A stretch of 64,000 nt of DNA, from positions 9,183,049-9,247,048 of the forward strand of contig CM030714.1 in NCBI GenBank assembly GCA_017979445.1, written 5' to 3'. Made by a program: the position numbers and the translations under genes. Of the stretch, positions 11,536 to 24,619 are shown in pieces. Below the pieces are notes generated by a model that was not told where the DNA came from, made no database searches, and worked only from the letters and a program-made list of their open reading frames with translations. The DNA comes from Akebia trifoliata (Eukaryota > Streptophyta > Magnoliopsida > Ranunculales > Lardizabalaceae). Each line of letters starts with the position of its first letter. Position 1 is the first letter of the stretch.

Positions 11536-11862
11536 TTAACACTGAATGAAGATGCTCTTCCATCCAAATGAATGGCACCCTTCAGCATTGTTGTTCAACC
11601 GGGTATGTGCTACGCCTTGGCAATTGGGCTGATTGTAAAGGGCTGCGGTCTGCCCAGTGTACTCGAACCGGTATCCTCCATGGTAGCGGATGAAGTTACA
11701 CCCACAATTGCTGTGGGTTGTGGCCTGGTTGCTGCAACCCGGACCGCTCCAAACCCTAAAGTGGCTACCAGCCACAAGGTTGGCTTCATAGATTACTAGC
11801 ATTAGCACCACCATTAAGGTTGCTGTGGAAACAGAGGTTGAAGGAGACTTGGTAGAGGCCAT
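11536..11862 (-). CDS. MiAMP1-like antimicrobial peptide precursor
   Basis: A single-exon ORF of 108 residues. An N-terminal signal peptide (about residues 1-32, hydrophobic stretch LMVVLMLVIYEANLVAG) precedes a mature peptide of about 76 residues starting near HFRVWSGPGC. The mature part has six cysteines: GPGC, NCGC (two), PNC, EGC and the C-terminal QC. It also has the family signatures YTGQTAALYNQ and FGWKSIFIQC. MiAMP1 family peptides fold as a Greek-key beta barrel and are secreted defence peptides with antifungal activity; function here is by family membership. A TATA box lies upstream, and a GT microsatellite sits in the presumed 5' UTR. It is less basic than the paralogue at 34.1 kb (NNNAEGCH where that has DKRTRRCK). 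Confidence 0.93.
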   Translation of the reverse strand: MASTKSPSTSVSTATLMVVLMLVIYEANLVAGSHFRVWSGPGCSNQATTHSNCGCNFIRYHGGYRFEYTGQTAALYNQPNCQGVAHTRLNNNAEGCHSFGWKSIFIQC

Positions 11863-11892
11863 GGTGTGAGTGTAGTTTTATGAGAGAGGTTG

Positions 11893-11912
11893 GTGTGTGT
11901 GTGTGTGTGTGT
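11893..11912. repeat. (GT)n microsatellite upstream of AMP gene
   Basis: About ten GT dinucleotides lie between the start codon at 11,862 and the TATA box, in the likely 5' UTR. Confidence 0.9.
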
Positions 11913-11934
11913 TAAGCCCTTCACTTCTCTTCTC

Positions 11935-11942
11935 TATTTATA
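11935..11942 (-). promoter_or_regulatory. TATA box of AMP gene (11.5 kb)
   Basis: The minus strand reads CTATAAATAGAG here, about 73 bp upstream of the start codon, a normal spacing for a short plant 5' UTR. The paralogous gene has the same box. Confidence 0.75.
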
Positions 11943-12744
11943 GGCAGAGTTGATAGAGTGGGCCAACTTTATCGTGGTAAGAATGGGACAAAATTGTCAT
12001 ACAAGATCGATAATTGGCTTATGTTAGAACTTTGAACTTGGAATAATGGGTGATTCAGAGAAGCCTCTCTACTTTTAAACTGATGCCATACTCCTTGACT
12101 GTGGTCTTTACTAAAAGACTGATGAAATCATTCGGAAAACTCCATCTCCAACTTCCTGCTAAAAATCTAAGACTGTCAATGGGCTGGTCAAGGCCGAGCT
12201 TGGATGAGCCCTAAAGAAGGTTGTATTCTAGATTAGCCCTAGCCGCCACCCTATAAGGACTAAGTCAGCTAAATCCATTTCATGCCCTAATTGGTTGGGC
12301 TAGATTAAGATTGACTTCGGGTTCGGGTTTTATATTAATATAAAATCCATGCACTTTGAAGTTGTTTAATACTATTTTTAATCAAGATAAGGATTCCACC
12401 TTCATTACAGTTGAAAAACATATAGAAATACATGTGAATTTATTATTTTATAATATATTTTTATTTTTTACAAAATTATAAAACTAACGAAGTACATCAA
12501 TATATGTGATAGTAGCGAGCCAGGTTGAACATTACTAGATCCCTAGTTTGGCTCTCGAATTTTAAGCTGGGCCCACCTTTACAAACTCATAATCAATGTC
12601 CCAACTCCCAAATCTTATTTTTTCAAACAAACTGGCTAGGTTGTAAGCCAAATTGACAATCTTACTAGAAACATTATTTCTCAGTTACTCTATAAATATT
12701 TTTAGTTATTGGAGATTATTTTTTAGTACATGTTTCTTAGGAAT

Positions 12745-12800
12745 AGAGATTTATTGTTCGAATTTTATGTGTTAAGTTGAAGAACCAATGGCATACCGTC
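12745..12800. repeat. Partial copy of the 50.9-kb MITE
   Basis: GAATTTTATGTGTTAAG and AACCAATGGCAT here match the left arm of the foldback element at 50,918-51,136. Only one arm is present. Confidence 0.55.
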
Positions 12801-14680
12801 AAGTGTACTGAAAAATTAAGAGTGATAGGTTAGAGTCCTTATTGCATGAACTTTACAGATAAATTGTACACTAAATCTCCTTATTAGACATAATGTCTAT
12901 AATAATTATTGATTTTAATAAAATGGTGTATTTTAGAATTAATTATTATTAGTTTCGTGTAACAGGAAAAAATCGTAAATTTTCAAGAACAATTCAGAAA
13001 ATCCGAAGATACCATTATAATCTAGAATCTGAAATAAGATTAAGAACTAAAATTCAAGTCCATTAGGCCAAATTTTACTACACCACCCTAGTCAACGAGA
13101 GCACCCCGGTCATGTCGAGGAGTTAAACCTCGAGATTTTTGCAGAAGCATGGTGGCTATAAATGCTTCGTAATGAATTAGGGTTTGTGAATTTTTATAAC
13201 AATGGAAAGCTTTTGAAATCCTAAAAATCTTAATTCTCCTTGAAACCCTAATCGGGTACCTATAAATAGAAGATCAGACCTGAGCTTAAATGATATTTGT
13301 AAAATAGGGAGTTTTATTTATCTAGATAAGTAAAAGAATAGTAGCTTTTCCTTTCTAATTTTGTTTCTAGTTTTTATTTAAAAGAAGGAGTTGTAATCAA
13401 AGAACCATTGTCGTTTCGAAGTTCAAGAAGCAATAAAAGAATTTATTTTCTCTCATCTTTTATTTCTCTTTTACATTATGCTTATTTTACTTTATTTTAT
13501 TGTTTTTGCAATGATCATCGGCTAACTTCTCCGTTAGATCGGTTGAGGAAGTCAGAACAAGATTTTTTCAATAATTTTATTGTTCTCAAAATTGCTTAAT
13601 CGTTTTATTGTGATAATTATTAAGTAGATATTTTTGGGTTTACTATTGATTGTTTCTCAAAGTTTTGATAGTTTATTTTTTTGATAAGTTCTAGATAAAC
13701 CATGCTTTACAGAGAACAATTAATATTTGTCCAATAATATTGGCTCAATTTATCGCATATATTTAATCTCATTTCTAAAATAATTGTTTGATTTTTCGAT
13801 CTATAAACATTAACTTTGTGTAGTGAATCGAGATAAATAGAGGACCAAAAATCATTGATAAAACTTGTGAATGTGGATTTGACTGATCTACACTTCTCCA
13901 TCATATTTTAAATCATTTTTCTTTAATGTTTTAATTTAGATAATTATTTTCAAATTTGTTTTTAATTTGCTTACATAAATTTAAATTGGATTGGAAATAA
14001 AAATAACTTTGGATTAACGTTGTCTCTAAAGTTCGACCCCTGCTTACCAAAGTCTTTATTTTATTATTATCTACAACTTAAACATGACATACTCAAAAAA
14101 CTACATTACATGGACGAGTCAGGAACTGTAGATATATACGTTTCGGGATATATGATTCCCTCAGGATACACTTATTTATGGAAAAATACAATCATGCATC
14201 CTGAGGTGTTCAAATCTACGATATCCGAGCTTGTCACATCTTAAAGTCATTTGAATATGCCACATGGCAAGTAATATTATCACAATTGTTATAGAAAGTA
14301 TCTCAAAACTCAATAATTATTTAAAGATTTTTAAAATTATCATTTCTTTATTAGAATTTTGTGAAAGAAAAACCCTTTTCTTACTAAAGTAGGGGAAGTT
14401 TCTGGCTGCATTGCAGCATTCAAAAATATGTTTCGATGACACATGGATGTAGAGGACACAATTCGAAGAACTTTTGATTTTTTTTAAAATAATATTTAAT
14501 TTATGTTTTGTGATACTTAATTTAAGTTGGATGATATTGATTTATGGTTGTGTGACTTTATTTTTAGTAACGTTATTTTATTTTGATGGTAGGAAATGGA
14601 ACTAATTTTTTTTAATTAAAATTAAAATTTTATCAAACAAGCTACATTGGTCGGGTAAGGTTACCTTTTTAATATATATA
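12801..14680. other. Intergenic stretch, no gene seen
   Basis: AT-rich sequence with only short unsupported ORFs. A TATAAATAGA at 13,262 followed by a T-rich tract and AATAAAAGAATT (about 13,430) could be the end of an old LTR, but no partner was found. Around 14,105-14,260 a loose inverted repeat resembles the hairpin element at 46.7 kb (shared words AGGAACTGTAGAT and ATCCGAGCTTGTCAC). Confidence 0.5.
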
Positions 14681-14689
14681 TATATTATG

Positions 14690-14890
14690 ACGAGAGTTCC
14701 AGGCCGTTAGACCTGACTAGTAGGGCGAGGTAACTGGCTTTTTAAAGCACCATATCTTGACCAAATCCCTGAGTACATGCAATACCCCACATATCAAGTA
14801 AGTAGGGATAAATCCCCAATGAGAGGCTTGAATTCAAGACCTCTCCTTTTTTCGAGGGATGCCTTGGCCATTGCACTCAACACCCGTTGA
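14690..14890 (-). mobile_element. SINE-like tRNA-derived repeat
   Basis: The minus strand has GGTCTTGAATTCAAGCC, resembling a Pol III B box, with GTGCAATGGCCAAGGC upstream in the A-box position. Layout resembles plant SINEs, but no target duplication was established. Confidence 0.35.
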
Positions 14891-15150
14891 TTTACCTTTT
14901 TTAATATATAAGTCAAGTTCGGGTTTAAGTTTTTGACACGATTATTAAATTGGTCAGGTTTGGGTTCAATAAATTTTCATGATAGCAAAGCACAATTCGA
15001 TGTCTTGACCCATTGCCACTCCTACATATTAGGCTAACCTTATGGGGGCCTCCAAACACATACATACATACCAAAAAAAAAAAAAATCATATTTGCCTAT
15101 TATGATTTCTAGCCATTTCATACATGTTAGGCTACCTTATCGTGGGCCTA

Positions 15151-15174
15151 CACAACAACAACAACAACAACAAA
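15151..15174. repeat. (AAC)n microsatellite
   Basis: Seven to eight CAA/AAC units in a row. Confidence 0.9.
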
Positions 15175-15435
15175 AGTCATCCTTGTTGATGATGATGATT
15201 TCTAGCCATTAATTTGTGTGTTTCTCAACCCATGAAATTGTTCGAATACAATGGCTAGAAATCATATTGAAAAAAGGGTGAGTATTCTTGACCAAAATTC
15301 ATATTAATTAGTTTTATTAAAATTTTATTGAATTTTATGAATCAATTAATGCATCTAAATATCTACATATAATAATAGAAAATAAAGTCATAATTTTATC
15401 TGTATAAGTTCTCTTTGCCTAATAACAAAATGAAT

Positions 15436-15610
15436 AATGTTGAAGTGACCTTAGGCTAAAACCTCATATCACACTTCTTGACGTGAAAGTGTATGGGAAC
15501 CATAGATGCTTTTTCATCGAGATACAAGTGAAAAAGTATCTATGGTTGTTATCCACTTTCACCTCAAGAAGTGTGATATGAGGTTTCCAACTTGAGGTCA
15601 CTCCAGCATG
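15436..15610. mobile_element. Foldback MITE, family F copy 1
   Basis: A near-perfect hairpin of about 175 bp. The left arm has AACCTCATATCACACTTCTTG and the right arm CAAGAAGTGTGATATGAGGTT. The centre carries CCATAGATGCTTTTTCATCG facing GAAAAAGTATCTATGG. The same centre recurs at 39,137-39,306 and 43,453-43,629. Confidence 0.75.
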
Positions 15611-15902
15611 ATTCTAACAAAATGTGTAATGGAAATAGTCCATGATTTTCAAAAATCTTTATCCTAGCATCATGTGCATAGAATGTATCCCTTCCCTAGT
15701 TTTTTAAAGAAAATGGTGCAATTTGGGCTCATAGCGATTCAAGTACCAAAATTGGCTTCTAGTCAACAACTCCACCTCAACAACCACACATTGTTTTTCC
15801 TTTCAAGTCTACCTCAAATGCACAATTGAATAAACCCATGTATAGATCATTATCCCTTTCAATTCTAACTCAAATGCAAGATTGAATCAACCATTGTGTA
15901 GA

Positions 15903-16675
15903 TCATTCAATTAAATGGGAAATAGTCCAAAACATTTTAATTGGAAAATTGTATCGATGGAGAAAAGGAAATGTTGATTGGTGTGTACTATTGATGGATA
16001 GATGATTAATTGGTACAAGTATGATTCGCCCTTGATGATGGACAGCAGATGACGATAAGTGCTATTGTATTGCAAAGAAAGATATAAAATATGACAGACC
16101 AATTAACAATGGAGGGACAATTAAAGACCAAACTAGAGAATTTTAAATAACAAAATAGATTTAAAAATAGATTTTATTTTCCTCGTTCTCTTATATTAAT
16201 GACAAGTACATTGGTCGTCCTTTTATAGACAAATTTTGTAGGATGTGAATCCTTAATTTAAGGATTACACTGTTGCAAGAGATGGTATTGAGATACATGA
16301 GTATAGATTCTAGGAGGGATTGGTTCATTCGTTAGGTACCTTGCTTTTAGTGAGGAGGATGCGGATTGGGAGGAGAAATGGTATCATAAGAAATAGGAAT
16401 AGTTGTAGAATGATTGAGAATGGGACTATTGGTTGGTGATGGTTGGATTGGTTGGTTGGGTAAGATGTGTTGAGGAATGTCATTATGAGAATTTGGTTCA
16501 ATAGGAGGGCCAACATGGGGTTGGAATTACTTCAACATGGTAGAGATAGGTAAGCTGCAAGGATCAATCCACTCGTAGTGGTAGATAAATCATTATTTTC
16601 CTGATCAACATTAGAAGTGAGTTGAGTAAAAAGAAAATTACTTTCATTGAAGAAACCATAACGTGAGCTAATTGT
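15903..16675 (-). mobile_element. Deleted copy of copia element and 3' flank
   Basis: Positions 15,903-16,340 match window 1-940 without the MITE. The match then jumps directly to the 2650-3100 part of the copia element, removing roughly 1.7 kb that included RNase H and most of reverse transcriptase. The fragment is cut off near 16,675, where block C sequence begins. The short ORFs here are debris. Confidence 0.85.
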
Positions 16676-16677
16676 AA

Positions 16678-18875
16678 CCCAAATTGTCGATCTAACTAGA
16701 AATGTCTTTTTCTTTTTTACCACAGTAAATTTTTAGAGTTATTGGAGAATCTATTTTTCATCTCTAAAAAGAAAAAAAAAATCCATATTAAAAAATTGTT
16801 TTATTTGACAAAATCATTTGTGATTAAAACTTCATTTATTTTAGGAGGAAAAATTCATATTTCCTAAGGCTTAGTACATGTTTCTTAGGAACCCATTTCA
16901 TATATGAAATCACAAGGAATAACTTCCAAACCCTTGGAGTTCTTTAGTCTCAATGTAAGTATATTCATTTAGTTTCATTGATCATTTTGTGTTAATCTCT
17001 CATAGAAAGACCGTGGTCAAGGAGTTTGTCTCTAGTTTACAAAAATAAAAGGGTCTCTCCCAAATACATAGCAAAACACAGAGGCTTATGTCTAAATTAC
17101 CCTAGAATTATTTGCATCAAGAGAATTGCTTACCTCCAGTAGCATTATGAGTAAAATACTTTTTCTTGATCATTTGTTATATGTGTGCTATCAAGCTTAC
17201 AGGAGTATGGAAAATGATGGGTACATCAATTAGATTTAGTTTCAGTTTCATTATTGACTTAATCAGCAATCAACGTTACAAAGTTCTGTAGCATTTTAAT
17301 TCAATACTGCAGGAGGAAGTACGTTATTAATTCTTTTTAGTGCTTAGTTGTCAAAAGTAGCACAAGAAGATTAGAAGCCTACCTTGTTTCATGGGTTTCT
17401 GTACATTTGTCTTTTATCCATAATTTCTAACTTTGCGACTCATATTCTTTCAATCATCAAAAAAACTGGTCTTAATAGTTATCCAACATCAAATTCATGC
17501 ATACTTTATAGAGGTGGAATTTTAATACGATCCGCCACGTCGAATTGAAAGCGATTGCGATAGGGAGTTATCGGTTTTGGATAAGGTTGTACAAAACGCC
17601 CCATATCGGGATTCACATGTGGGATGAAAATCGGAAAAAAGCTGAATTGACTGAATCCTTTTTTTTTTTCCAGTTCGATTTTGGGTTCCTCCCTCGAGAA
17701 TCGAATCTAACTGAGACTGAGATCGAAACTTGAAACTAAACCCATAAACCAAAAATCAGGTTTTTTTTTTTTTTAGCCCTTCCTTTAAAATAAAATTAAA
17801 AAATAAATAAATAAATAAAACAAAACAAAACGTTAGGAAGGAGAAGGAGGGTAAATTTTTTATTTAAAAAAATAATTTTCTTAAAATTATTTGTCAATAA
17901 ATAACACCCAAATTCAAGATGGGGATAAAATAGGATTTTAAAACTTAACATTATACCCCGTTCTCCCATCTCCATCTCCATCTCCATCTCCTATCTACCT
18001 CTCTCACTTCTTTAATTTTGATTTAGAAAACCCTTAAGACCCTACGTTCGATAGATCGAAGTTCGAATAGATTGAAAATGTCGGGGTTGAAGTCTTTTTA
18101 AAAATAAAATCTTATCATTTTTAATCCCTACTCACAAATTGCACATCATAAAGGTTAAGGTATTTGGACCCCTTCTTTCATAAGAACAGGTTCATAACCT
18201 TTAAAATAAAATAAAAATCAAAATTGTTTGATTTTAAATTCATGTCCAAATTTACATTCCCTCTCTCAATGTGGTGATTCTTATGACTTAGACCACAAGT
18301 AATGTCTCCTTCTTTTAGGAGTACAAATCGTATTTTCAACCTTTTTTTTTCTTTTTTTTTTCTAAAATGACCATGACTTTTAAGATTATCACATTTTGAT
18401 GGAGAGAGTGGAGTGCGTAACACTTTCCTTGACCTTATGCACCCCTCTCTCTAACCAAACTCTTACTTAGATCTTAGGTAGATTGATTTCATATCCATAC
18501 AAGAATCACTATTCCATTAAAAATCGATTTTTCTTCAAATTATTATTTGGGTGACTATTCATACCATTTTTTTTTTAAATGAATGGTGCCAATTACAAAT
18601 ACACGTAGTGATGATTTTTGGATTAAAAAATCATGTACCTACAAAGATCTCTTTGACAAGTAATAAAATGTATAAGGGAAGAAATTCATGATTTTGAAGA
18701 ATCTTTACCATATCAACTTGTGTGTATCATAATGTATCCTTTCCCTAGTGTTCTTTAATGAATTTGATAAATTTTGTACCGACAATGATTCTACAAAAAT
18801 TATTACAGAACATGTACTAAAATATGCAAATAAAATAGCATTTGAATTTTAAGATCAATACTAAACACTCCAATC
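16678..18875. repeat. Duplicated blocks C and D
   Basis: About 16,678-17,515 matches 8600-9560, and 17,370-18,875 matches 34,840-36,368 over nearly its full length, including CATCTCCATCTCC-type repeats near 17,970 and the closing TTTTAAGATCAATACTAAA. No coding sequence is supported; small ORFs in one copy are not conserved in the other. Confidence 0.8.
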
Positions 18876-19920
18876 TGTTGGACTCTTTCTTCTTCATTTC
18901 TTCTTACAGAACCATTAACCATAAAAAAAATTGACTTATTAAGGCTAAGGATGAAAGAGGAACCCAAGCCATTGTAGATGACTCAAGATCGATTTTGAAG
19001 AGGAGGAGAAGAAGATGATAGAAGGGGAACTTGGAGAGTTTCACAATCAAACAGCAACCTCTGCCACGTTGGAGCTTTGATCCAAGAGCAACCACAACAT
19101 GGATCTGAGGCATCCTTTGCATAGATTTGAGGCGCAATCATAGCGCGACTAAATTCAGATCAGTTCGATCCATGCTCATCGCACAAAAATGACAGATCAG
19201 GTGAGTCTGATCTGATTTCTTTTCATGTTCTTCATTTAATTTTCTTATCCTACCTCCTTCTTCCCCCTTTTTAATTTATTTTATTATGAACTTCAACAAA
19301 TAGGGTATTCTTAGTGTTCGACGACCATTCGAAGAAAAACCCTCAAATTTCTTAGCCAAAATCAATCGAGAATCAAAAACTCTAAGTTTCTTTCCAAAAA
19401 CGATTTTAAAAAATAATTTATCAAAAGAGAACTTAGGTTTTTGTTCGATCTTATTAAAAAATCGATTTAGGTTTTTTTTTTTAACAACGAAGCAAGAAAT
19501 AAATTAGGTTTTGATACCAATATTAGGATTTTTAGGGAACATACCTATTGTCGCAGCGGAGATCCAATCCTTGAGTTGTGTCACATTGAGTCGATCATCG
19601 GAGATCGGAAATAAAAAAAATATCTGTCATGTCGATGTTTCTAGAGCAATCACTATTTCCATGCCTTAAATCCTAAGGCCTTTTTTTATAGAAATCCAAA
19701 AAATTGCCTTCTTAGAGAGAAGAAAATTATTGAGAGAAATTTCTATTTTTAGTTGTTTTTTTTTTTCACATCCTCAATTCTTATCTATTTATTGATATAA
19801 ATATTAGAAATAAAATTATAGTCTCTTATATAGATAGGGACTCAATTTTATTAGGACTCTGATTCCAAGAGAAGTTTTAATATGTGAAAAATATGAATTG
19901 GGTCCACATGAATGCCCAAA
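18876..19920. other. Intergenic stretch, no gene seen
   Basis: A short ORF around 18,904-19,137 shows no recognisable domain. The rest is AT-rich with homopolymer runs. It ends where copia-derived sequence begins. Confidence 0.5.
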
Positions 19921-19925
19921 ACAAC

Positions 19926-20726
19926 CAACACTCTTTAACAGATAAAATCTAATATATCGAGAGAAATCATCAACAAAAACAACATAATACCAAAAACCTT
20001 GAATTGAAGTAATAGGAGCAACTTTCCATAAATCACAATGAACTCAATTTAGTAGTTCCATAGACCGATTAGTAGTTCAATTAATCACATATTGATTTGA
20101 ATGCGCTCAAATATTTGGAAAGAGATGATGTACCCTTCTTTAGATTTTGCACCTTTGACAATAATTCAAACTCTTGAGCTTGAGAGTTTTGTGCAAAGGA
20201 ATTTTCCAATCCATTGCATACTTCGTGTGAGGTTTTTAAACCTATAATCAGAACAAAAACATCTTCTGAGAAAGTTTCAGTGATCCATGCTTTCACAAGT
20301 CTATTGGTGCGAATCCATGACATTAAGTCTAGATTAAGAAGTCCTTCTCCTTCATCGGCAGATTTCGCTTCTCAATTTTGACATTGGTGTCTCTCCATTA
20401 ATAAATCCAAGTAGATCTTGACTCTCAATCAATGAGAGTATATGTGTTTCCCACAATAGAAAGTTATGTGATAATTGAGAGAAACAAAATTAGCAACATT
20501 GAGATGAGATGGATATAGGTATTTAGACTCCATTGAATGATGAAAGGGTGATTATTTTGGCTGCTTTGATAACATATATATGGAAGAATGAGATATTATT
20601 GATTCTCTTAGAAAATAACTTAAGTAATCCTAATAGGGTTTTATAGAAATCAAATTATATCTAGAGATAAACTCTATCCCTAATAAATCTTAATCAAATC
20701 AATCTAACCATATTTTAAATGCAACA
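19926..20726 (-). mobile_element. Second deleted copy of the copia element (gag and 5' LTR)
   Basis: About 19,930-20,070 matches 3640-3770 (integrase), then jumps to the 4850-5300 region (gag). The frame at 20,081-20,323 includes VKAWITETFSEDV, NSFAQNSQAQEFELL and LSAFKSICD, the classic copia gag. The LTR follows at 20,581-20,726, shortened near its outer end compared with 5301-5489. Confidence 0.85.
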
Positions 20727-23260
20727 TAACTAATTACTCCAACACAAACAATTCATTTTCCTTCCTTCAAATTCATTAACAAAGAACAATAGAAAAATAA
20801 TGAGTACTATTGATGCTTCTTCCAATCATAAAGAACTAATAATACAAACTCCAACACCAACATATATATATATATATACTTTTTCCCCTTGAAGGGTAAG
20901 TCAAGATTTCAAAACCTTATGAAACTATGAATTCCTTTGGGCCACTCTCTAAGGTCCGGTTGACCCTCAACTTAACCATTTGCATGTAGGACTTTCCGAG
21001 GGAGTGGTGTGTGTGACGTGGGAATAGTCTCACCCGTAGGGTGGGGATTTCCATAATAAGAAAAATAAAAAAACTTCCCCAAATCTCACCAACATAACAT
21101 GCAGACTTGAATTGGCAACAATCATGTCGTTTTAGTACACTCCAATTTATTAATTCTCATGGTAGATTTTTTCTTGAATCCCACCAAGAACTAATGGACA
21201 AGTGTTCCGACGTGAGAACGGTGCTCAAAGATATAATAATGGGCATACATAAATTAAAGAAATTGAATTTGAACAAATAAAGCAACGATAACTTACAATT
21301 GCGAACACCAAAAATACCCTGTTGTTTTGGAGTCTCCTAATCCTTTTTTAAGGGAAAATTTGAACACTTCTCGTCTCCAACATGCTAACGCCCAAACGAT
21401 ATGATATTCAATCATCATTTAGAGGAATGTCAACCTCATTTTAGAGCTTGATTCTTCTTTAATTGTGAATAGGTTGAAAAGTGCAAATCTTGCTTGGAAA
21501 CTCTAGACCTGGTCGGCTAAGTCCATTTTAGGCCCTAATTGATTGGGTTTGGTTAAGAGTTGATATCAAAATTTATATTAATATTAAATTTATGTACTTT
21601 TCAATATATTATTTGGGGTTGTTTGATACTATTTTAAATCAAGATAATGATTTAATTTTCACTATGGTTGAAAAACACATAGATATACAAGTAAATTTAT
21701 TATTTCATAATGTCTTTCACTTTTTTTAGAAAATTTTAAAACTAGCAAAATATATCAATATATGTAATAGTAACAAGCCGGTTGAACATTGTTAGACCCT
21801 AGTTCGGCTCAAATTGAACCAACTAAATATTTTTAAACTCGATCCTACCTTTACAAGCTCAAAATTCAAGATCTCGAATCAGGCCGATTGTAAGCCAAAT
21901 AGACGATCTAACTAGAAATGCCTTTTTCTTTTTTACCACCGTAAATTGTTAAAGTTATCGGAGAATCTATTTTTCTTCTCTAGAATGAAAAAAAAAAGAT
22001 CCATATTAAAAAATTGTTTTATTTGACAAAATCATTTGTGATTAAAACTTTATTTATTTTAGGAGGAAAAATTCATATTTCCTAAGGTTTAGTACATGTT
22101 TCTGAGGAACCCATTTCATATATGAAATCACAAGGAATAACTTCCAAACCCTTGGGGTTCTTTTATCTCAACTTACGTATATTCATTTAGTTTCATTGAT
22201 CATTTTGTGTTAATCTCTCATAGAAGACCGTGGTCAAGGAGTTTGTCTCTAGTTTACAAAAATAAAAGGGTCTCTCCCAAATACACTGCAAAACACAGAG
22301 GGTCATATCTAAATTACCCTAGAATTATTTGCATCAAGAGAATTACATACCTCCAGTAGCATTATGAGTAAAATACTTTTTTCTTTATCATTTGTTATAT
22401 GTTTACTATCAAACTAACAGGAGTATGAGAAATGATGGGTACATCAACTAGATTCAGTTTTAGTTTCATTATTGACTTAATCATCAATCAAACATTTCAA
22501 AGTTCTGTAGCATTTTAATGCAATACTGCAGCAGGAAGTACATTATCAATTTTTTTTAGTGCTTAGTAGCCTGAAGTAGCACTTTTGTAACATTTAAATT
22601 GCAATAAGGATTCGTTGATTTCGTGGTTGACACGTATGTACAATGCCAGACTTCTAATGAATCTGACACGTGGGGATCTGAAGAACAGATGACAAGCCTA
22701 CCCTGTTCCATGGGTTTCTGTACTTTTATTTTTTTATCTATAATTTCCAACTTTGCGAGTCATACTCTTTCAATCATCAAAATGTGGTCTTAATAGTTAT
22801 GGAACATCAAATTCTTGCATACCAAGTAAGGGTGGCAATTTTAATACGATCCGCGGCCACGACTTGAAAATGATTGCGATATGGAATTATCAGTTTTGGG
22901 TAGGGAAGGGGTGTACAAAATACCCCATATAGAAATCGAAAAAATACAAAAATGACTTAAACCATTTTTTTCGGTTTGAATTTGGGTAACATGCTCAAGA
23001 ATTGAACCAAATTGAAACTAAGATTAGAACTTGGAACCAAACCCATGAATCTAAAAATAGTTTTCTTAAAATTATTTGTTAATAAATACCACCCAAATTC
23101 AAGGTGAGTGTAGGATAGGATTAAAAAATTAAACATTATACCCCCTCTCACCCGTTTTCATATTTCTCTTTTCTATAATTTTAATTTAAAAATTCCTTAG
23201 GATGTGGTACGTACTCTCTTTATCTCTAATAGATTGAAGTTCAATTATTTATAATAAGTA
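20727..23260. repeat. Duplicated blocks A, C and D lacking the AMP gene
   Basis: 20,727-21,510 matches 5500-6280. At about 21,510-21,522 the sequence switches within TCTAGACCTGGTCGGCTAAG from block A to block C (as at 8230), so the PPR remnant and peptide gene have been deleted. 21,520-22,830 matches 8230-9560, and 22,830-23,260 matches block D. No gene is seen. Confidence 0.8.
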
Positions 23261-23284
23261 TAAGAAAAAAAAAAAAAATCTTGG

Positions 23285-24599
23285 GAGAGCTTTTTTCTTG
23301 AATCCCACTAAGAACTAATGAATAAGTGTTCCGACATGAGAAAAGTATCAAAGATAAAATAATGGATATACGTAAATTAAAAAAAATTGAATTTGAACAA
23401 ATAAATTAACTTACAATTGCAAACACCAAAAATACCCTATTGTTTTGGGTTTCCTAATCCATTTTAAGGGAAAATTTGAAAACTTCTCGTCTCCAACACG
23501 TTAATGTCCAAACTATATGATATTCAATCATCATTTAGAAGAATGTCAACAGTATTTTAGAGCTTGATTCTTCTTTAATTGTGAATAGATTGAAAGGTGC
23601 AAATCTTGCTTGAAAACTCTAAAATTGGTTGGTGGGGATCAAAGAGGTTCTTTCAACCTCTTTATGGTGTGTTGAACATACTTAGCGAGAGGGCAACTCC
23701 ATGGTAGATTCTTTGACGAATTTTTCCATTGAGATTTGAGAGAAACCTCTTGTATTTTTTAATCTATTTCAGACCTTCCTATTGATGCCAGAATGGCTTT
23801 TGGAGTGGTATCTTAATCTAGGTTCATCCCTTGTACATTCAACTTCTTAATATATTCTATTTTGTTGGCTTAGCCAAAATATATATAGGGAAGCATTCAA
23901 AGGCTTTAAAGAGAGCTAAACATTGTACCAAATATTTTTCAATATAAATTAGAAGTTTTGAAATGAGCTAACTTTTTGTGAAGATGATCTAAACCCACAA
24001 AAAATCATCTTCACAAAAAATCAGGTCATTCTCAAATTTCTAACCCTAATTTACAAGTTGAAGAATCATGAACTGTCAGTTTTTATCGTTAATTTGTAAA
24101 ACACTTTTTAAGGGTTAGAAGTTTCGGAATGAGTTAAATTTTTTTTTTTTTTTTTCAAGATGTTCTCAAAAGCTTTACCAACTAAAATATGCGGCATCTG
24201 CCACAAAGAACACTTATAACTTTCGTGTACATCTCAATATCTAAACTTTGATGCTTCTCCTAACTAAACATTAAGGACTGTGTGAAACGATGTCAATTTT
24301 AATGTCACTCAAGCACTATTCAACCGTTTAAACTCTTCTCTACTACTAATTCATTAACAATAATCCCAGGCACACAAGATCCACAAAACTGTTTTGAGAA
24401 CCACCTAAGATCAACTAATGAACTGAACTAAACTAAGGAAAAAAAAAAAAAACAAGAAATAGAGATAAAAGGGTCGTTGATTGGCTCAAGTTTTATTTAT
24501 AATATTGTAGAAAACTCATGCAATATCATGCATGGTGTCTTCTTACATACGTAATACACATCTGCATCATATATATATATAGTATGATAAAGACCAGTC
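23285..24599. repeat. Duplicated block A and 3' UTR of the AMP gene at 34.1 kb
   Basis: 23,285-24,480 matches 5940-7560. 24,480-24,599 matches the sequence downstream of the other peptide genes (AACTCATGCAATATCATGCATG). It is the original 3' flank of the gene at 34,149-34,475, now separated from it by the CACTA element. Confidence 0.85.
24165..24275 (-). pseudogene. 3' remnant of the PPR gene, second copy
   Basis: Same PPR fragment as at 7255-7378. On the plus strand it reads CATCTCAATATCTAAACTTTGATGCTTCTCC, closely matching 36,862-36,892 inside the PPR coding region. Only about 110 bp are preserved. Confidence 0.72.
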
Positions 24600-24619
24600 T
24601 CACACTACAACATTTTTGA

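Larger units (their letters stand above)
11290..12740. repeat. Duplicated segment carrying intact AMP gene
   Basis: The flanks of the peptide gene here match those of the pseudogene copy: 11,300-11,530 with 7450-7720, and 12,000-12,680 with 7960-8600. Shared words include AACTCATGCAATATCATGCATG and, upstream, CTGTCAATGGGCTGG. This defines the smallest duplicated unit centred on the peptide gene. Confidence 0.8.

Noticed and set aside
11572..11799. Plus-strand ORF opposite the peptide gene at 11.5 kb (likewise 34,218-34,482)
   Set aside because: Antisense shadows of the MiAMP1-type coding sequence; the minus-strand reading has the signal peptide and all six cysteines.
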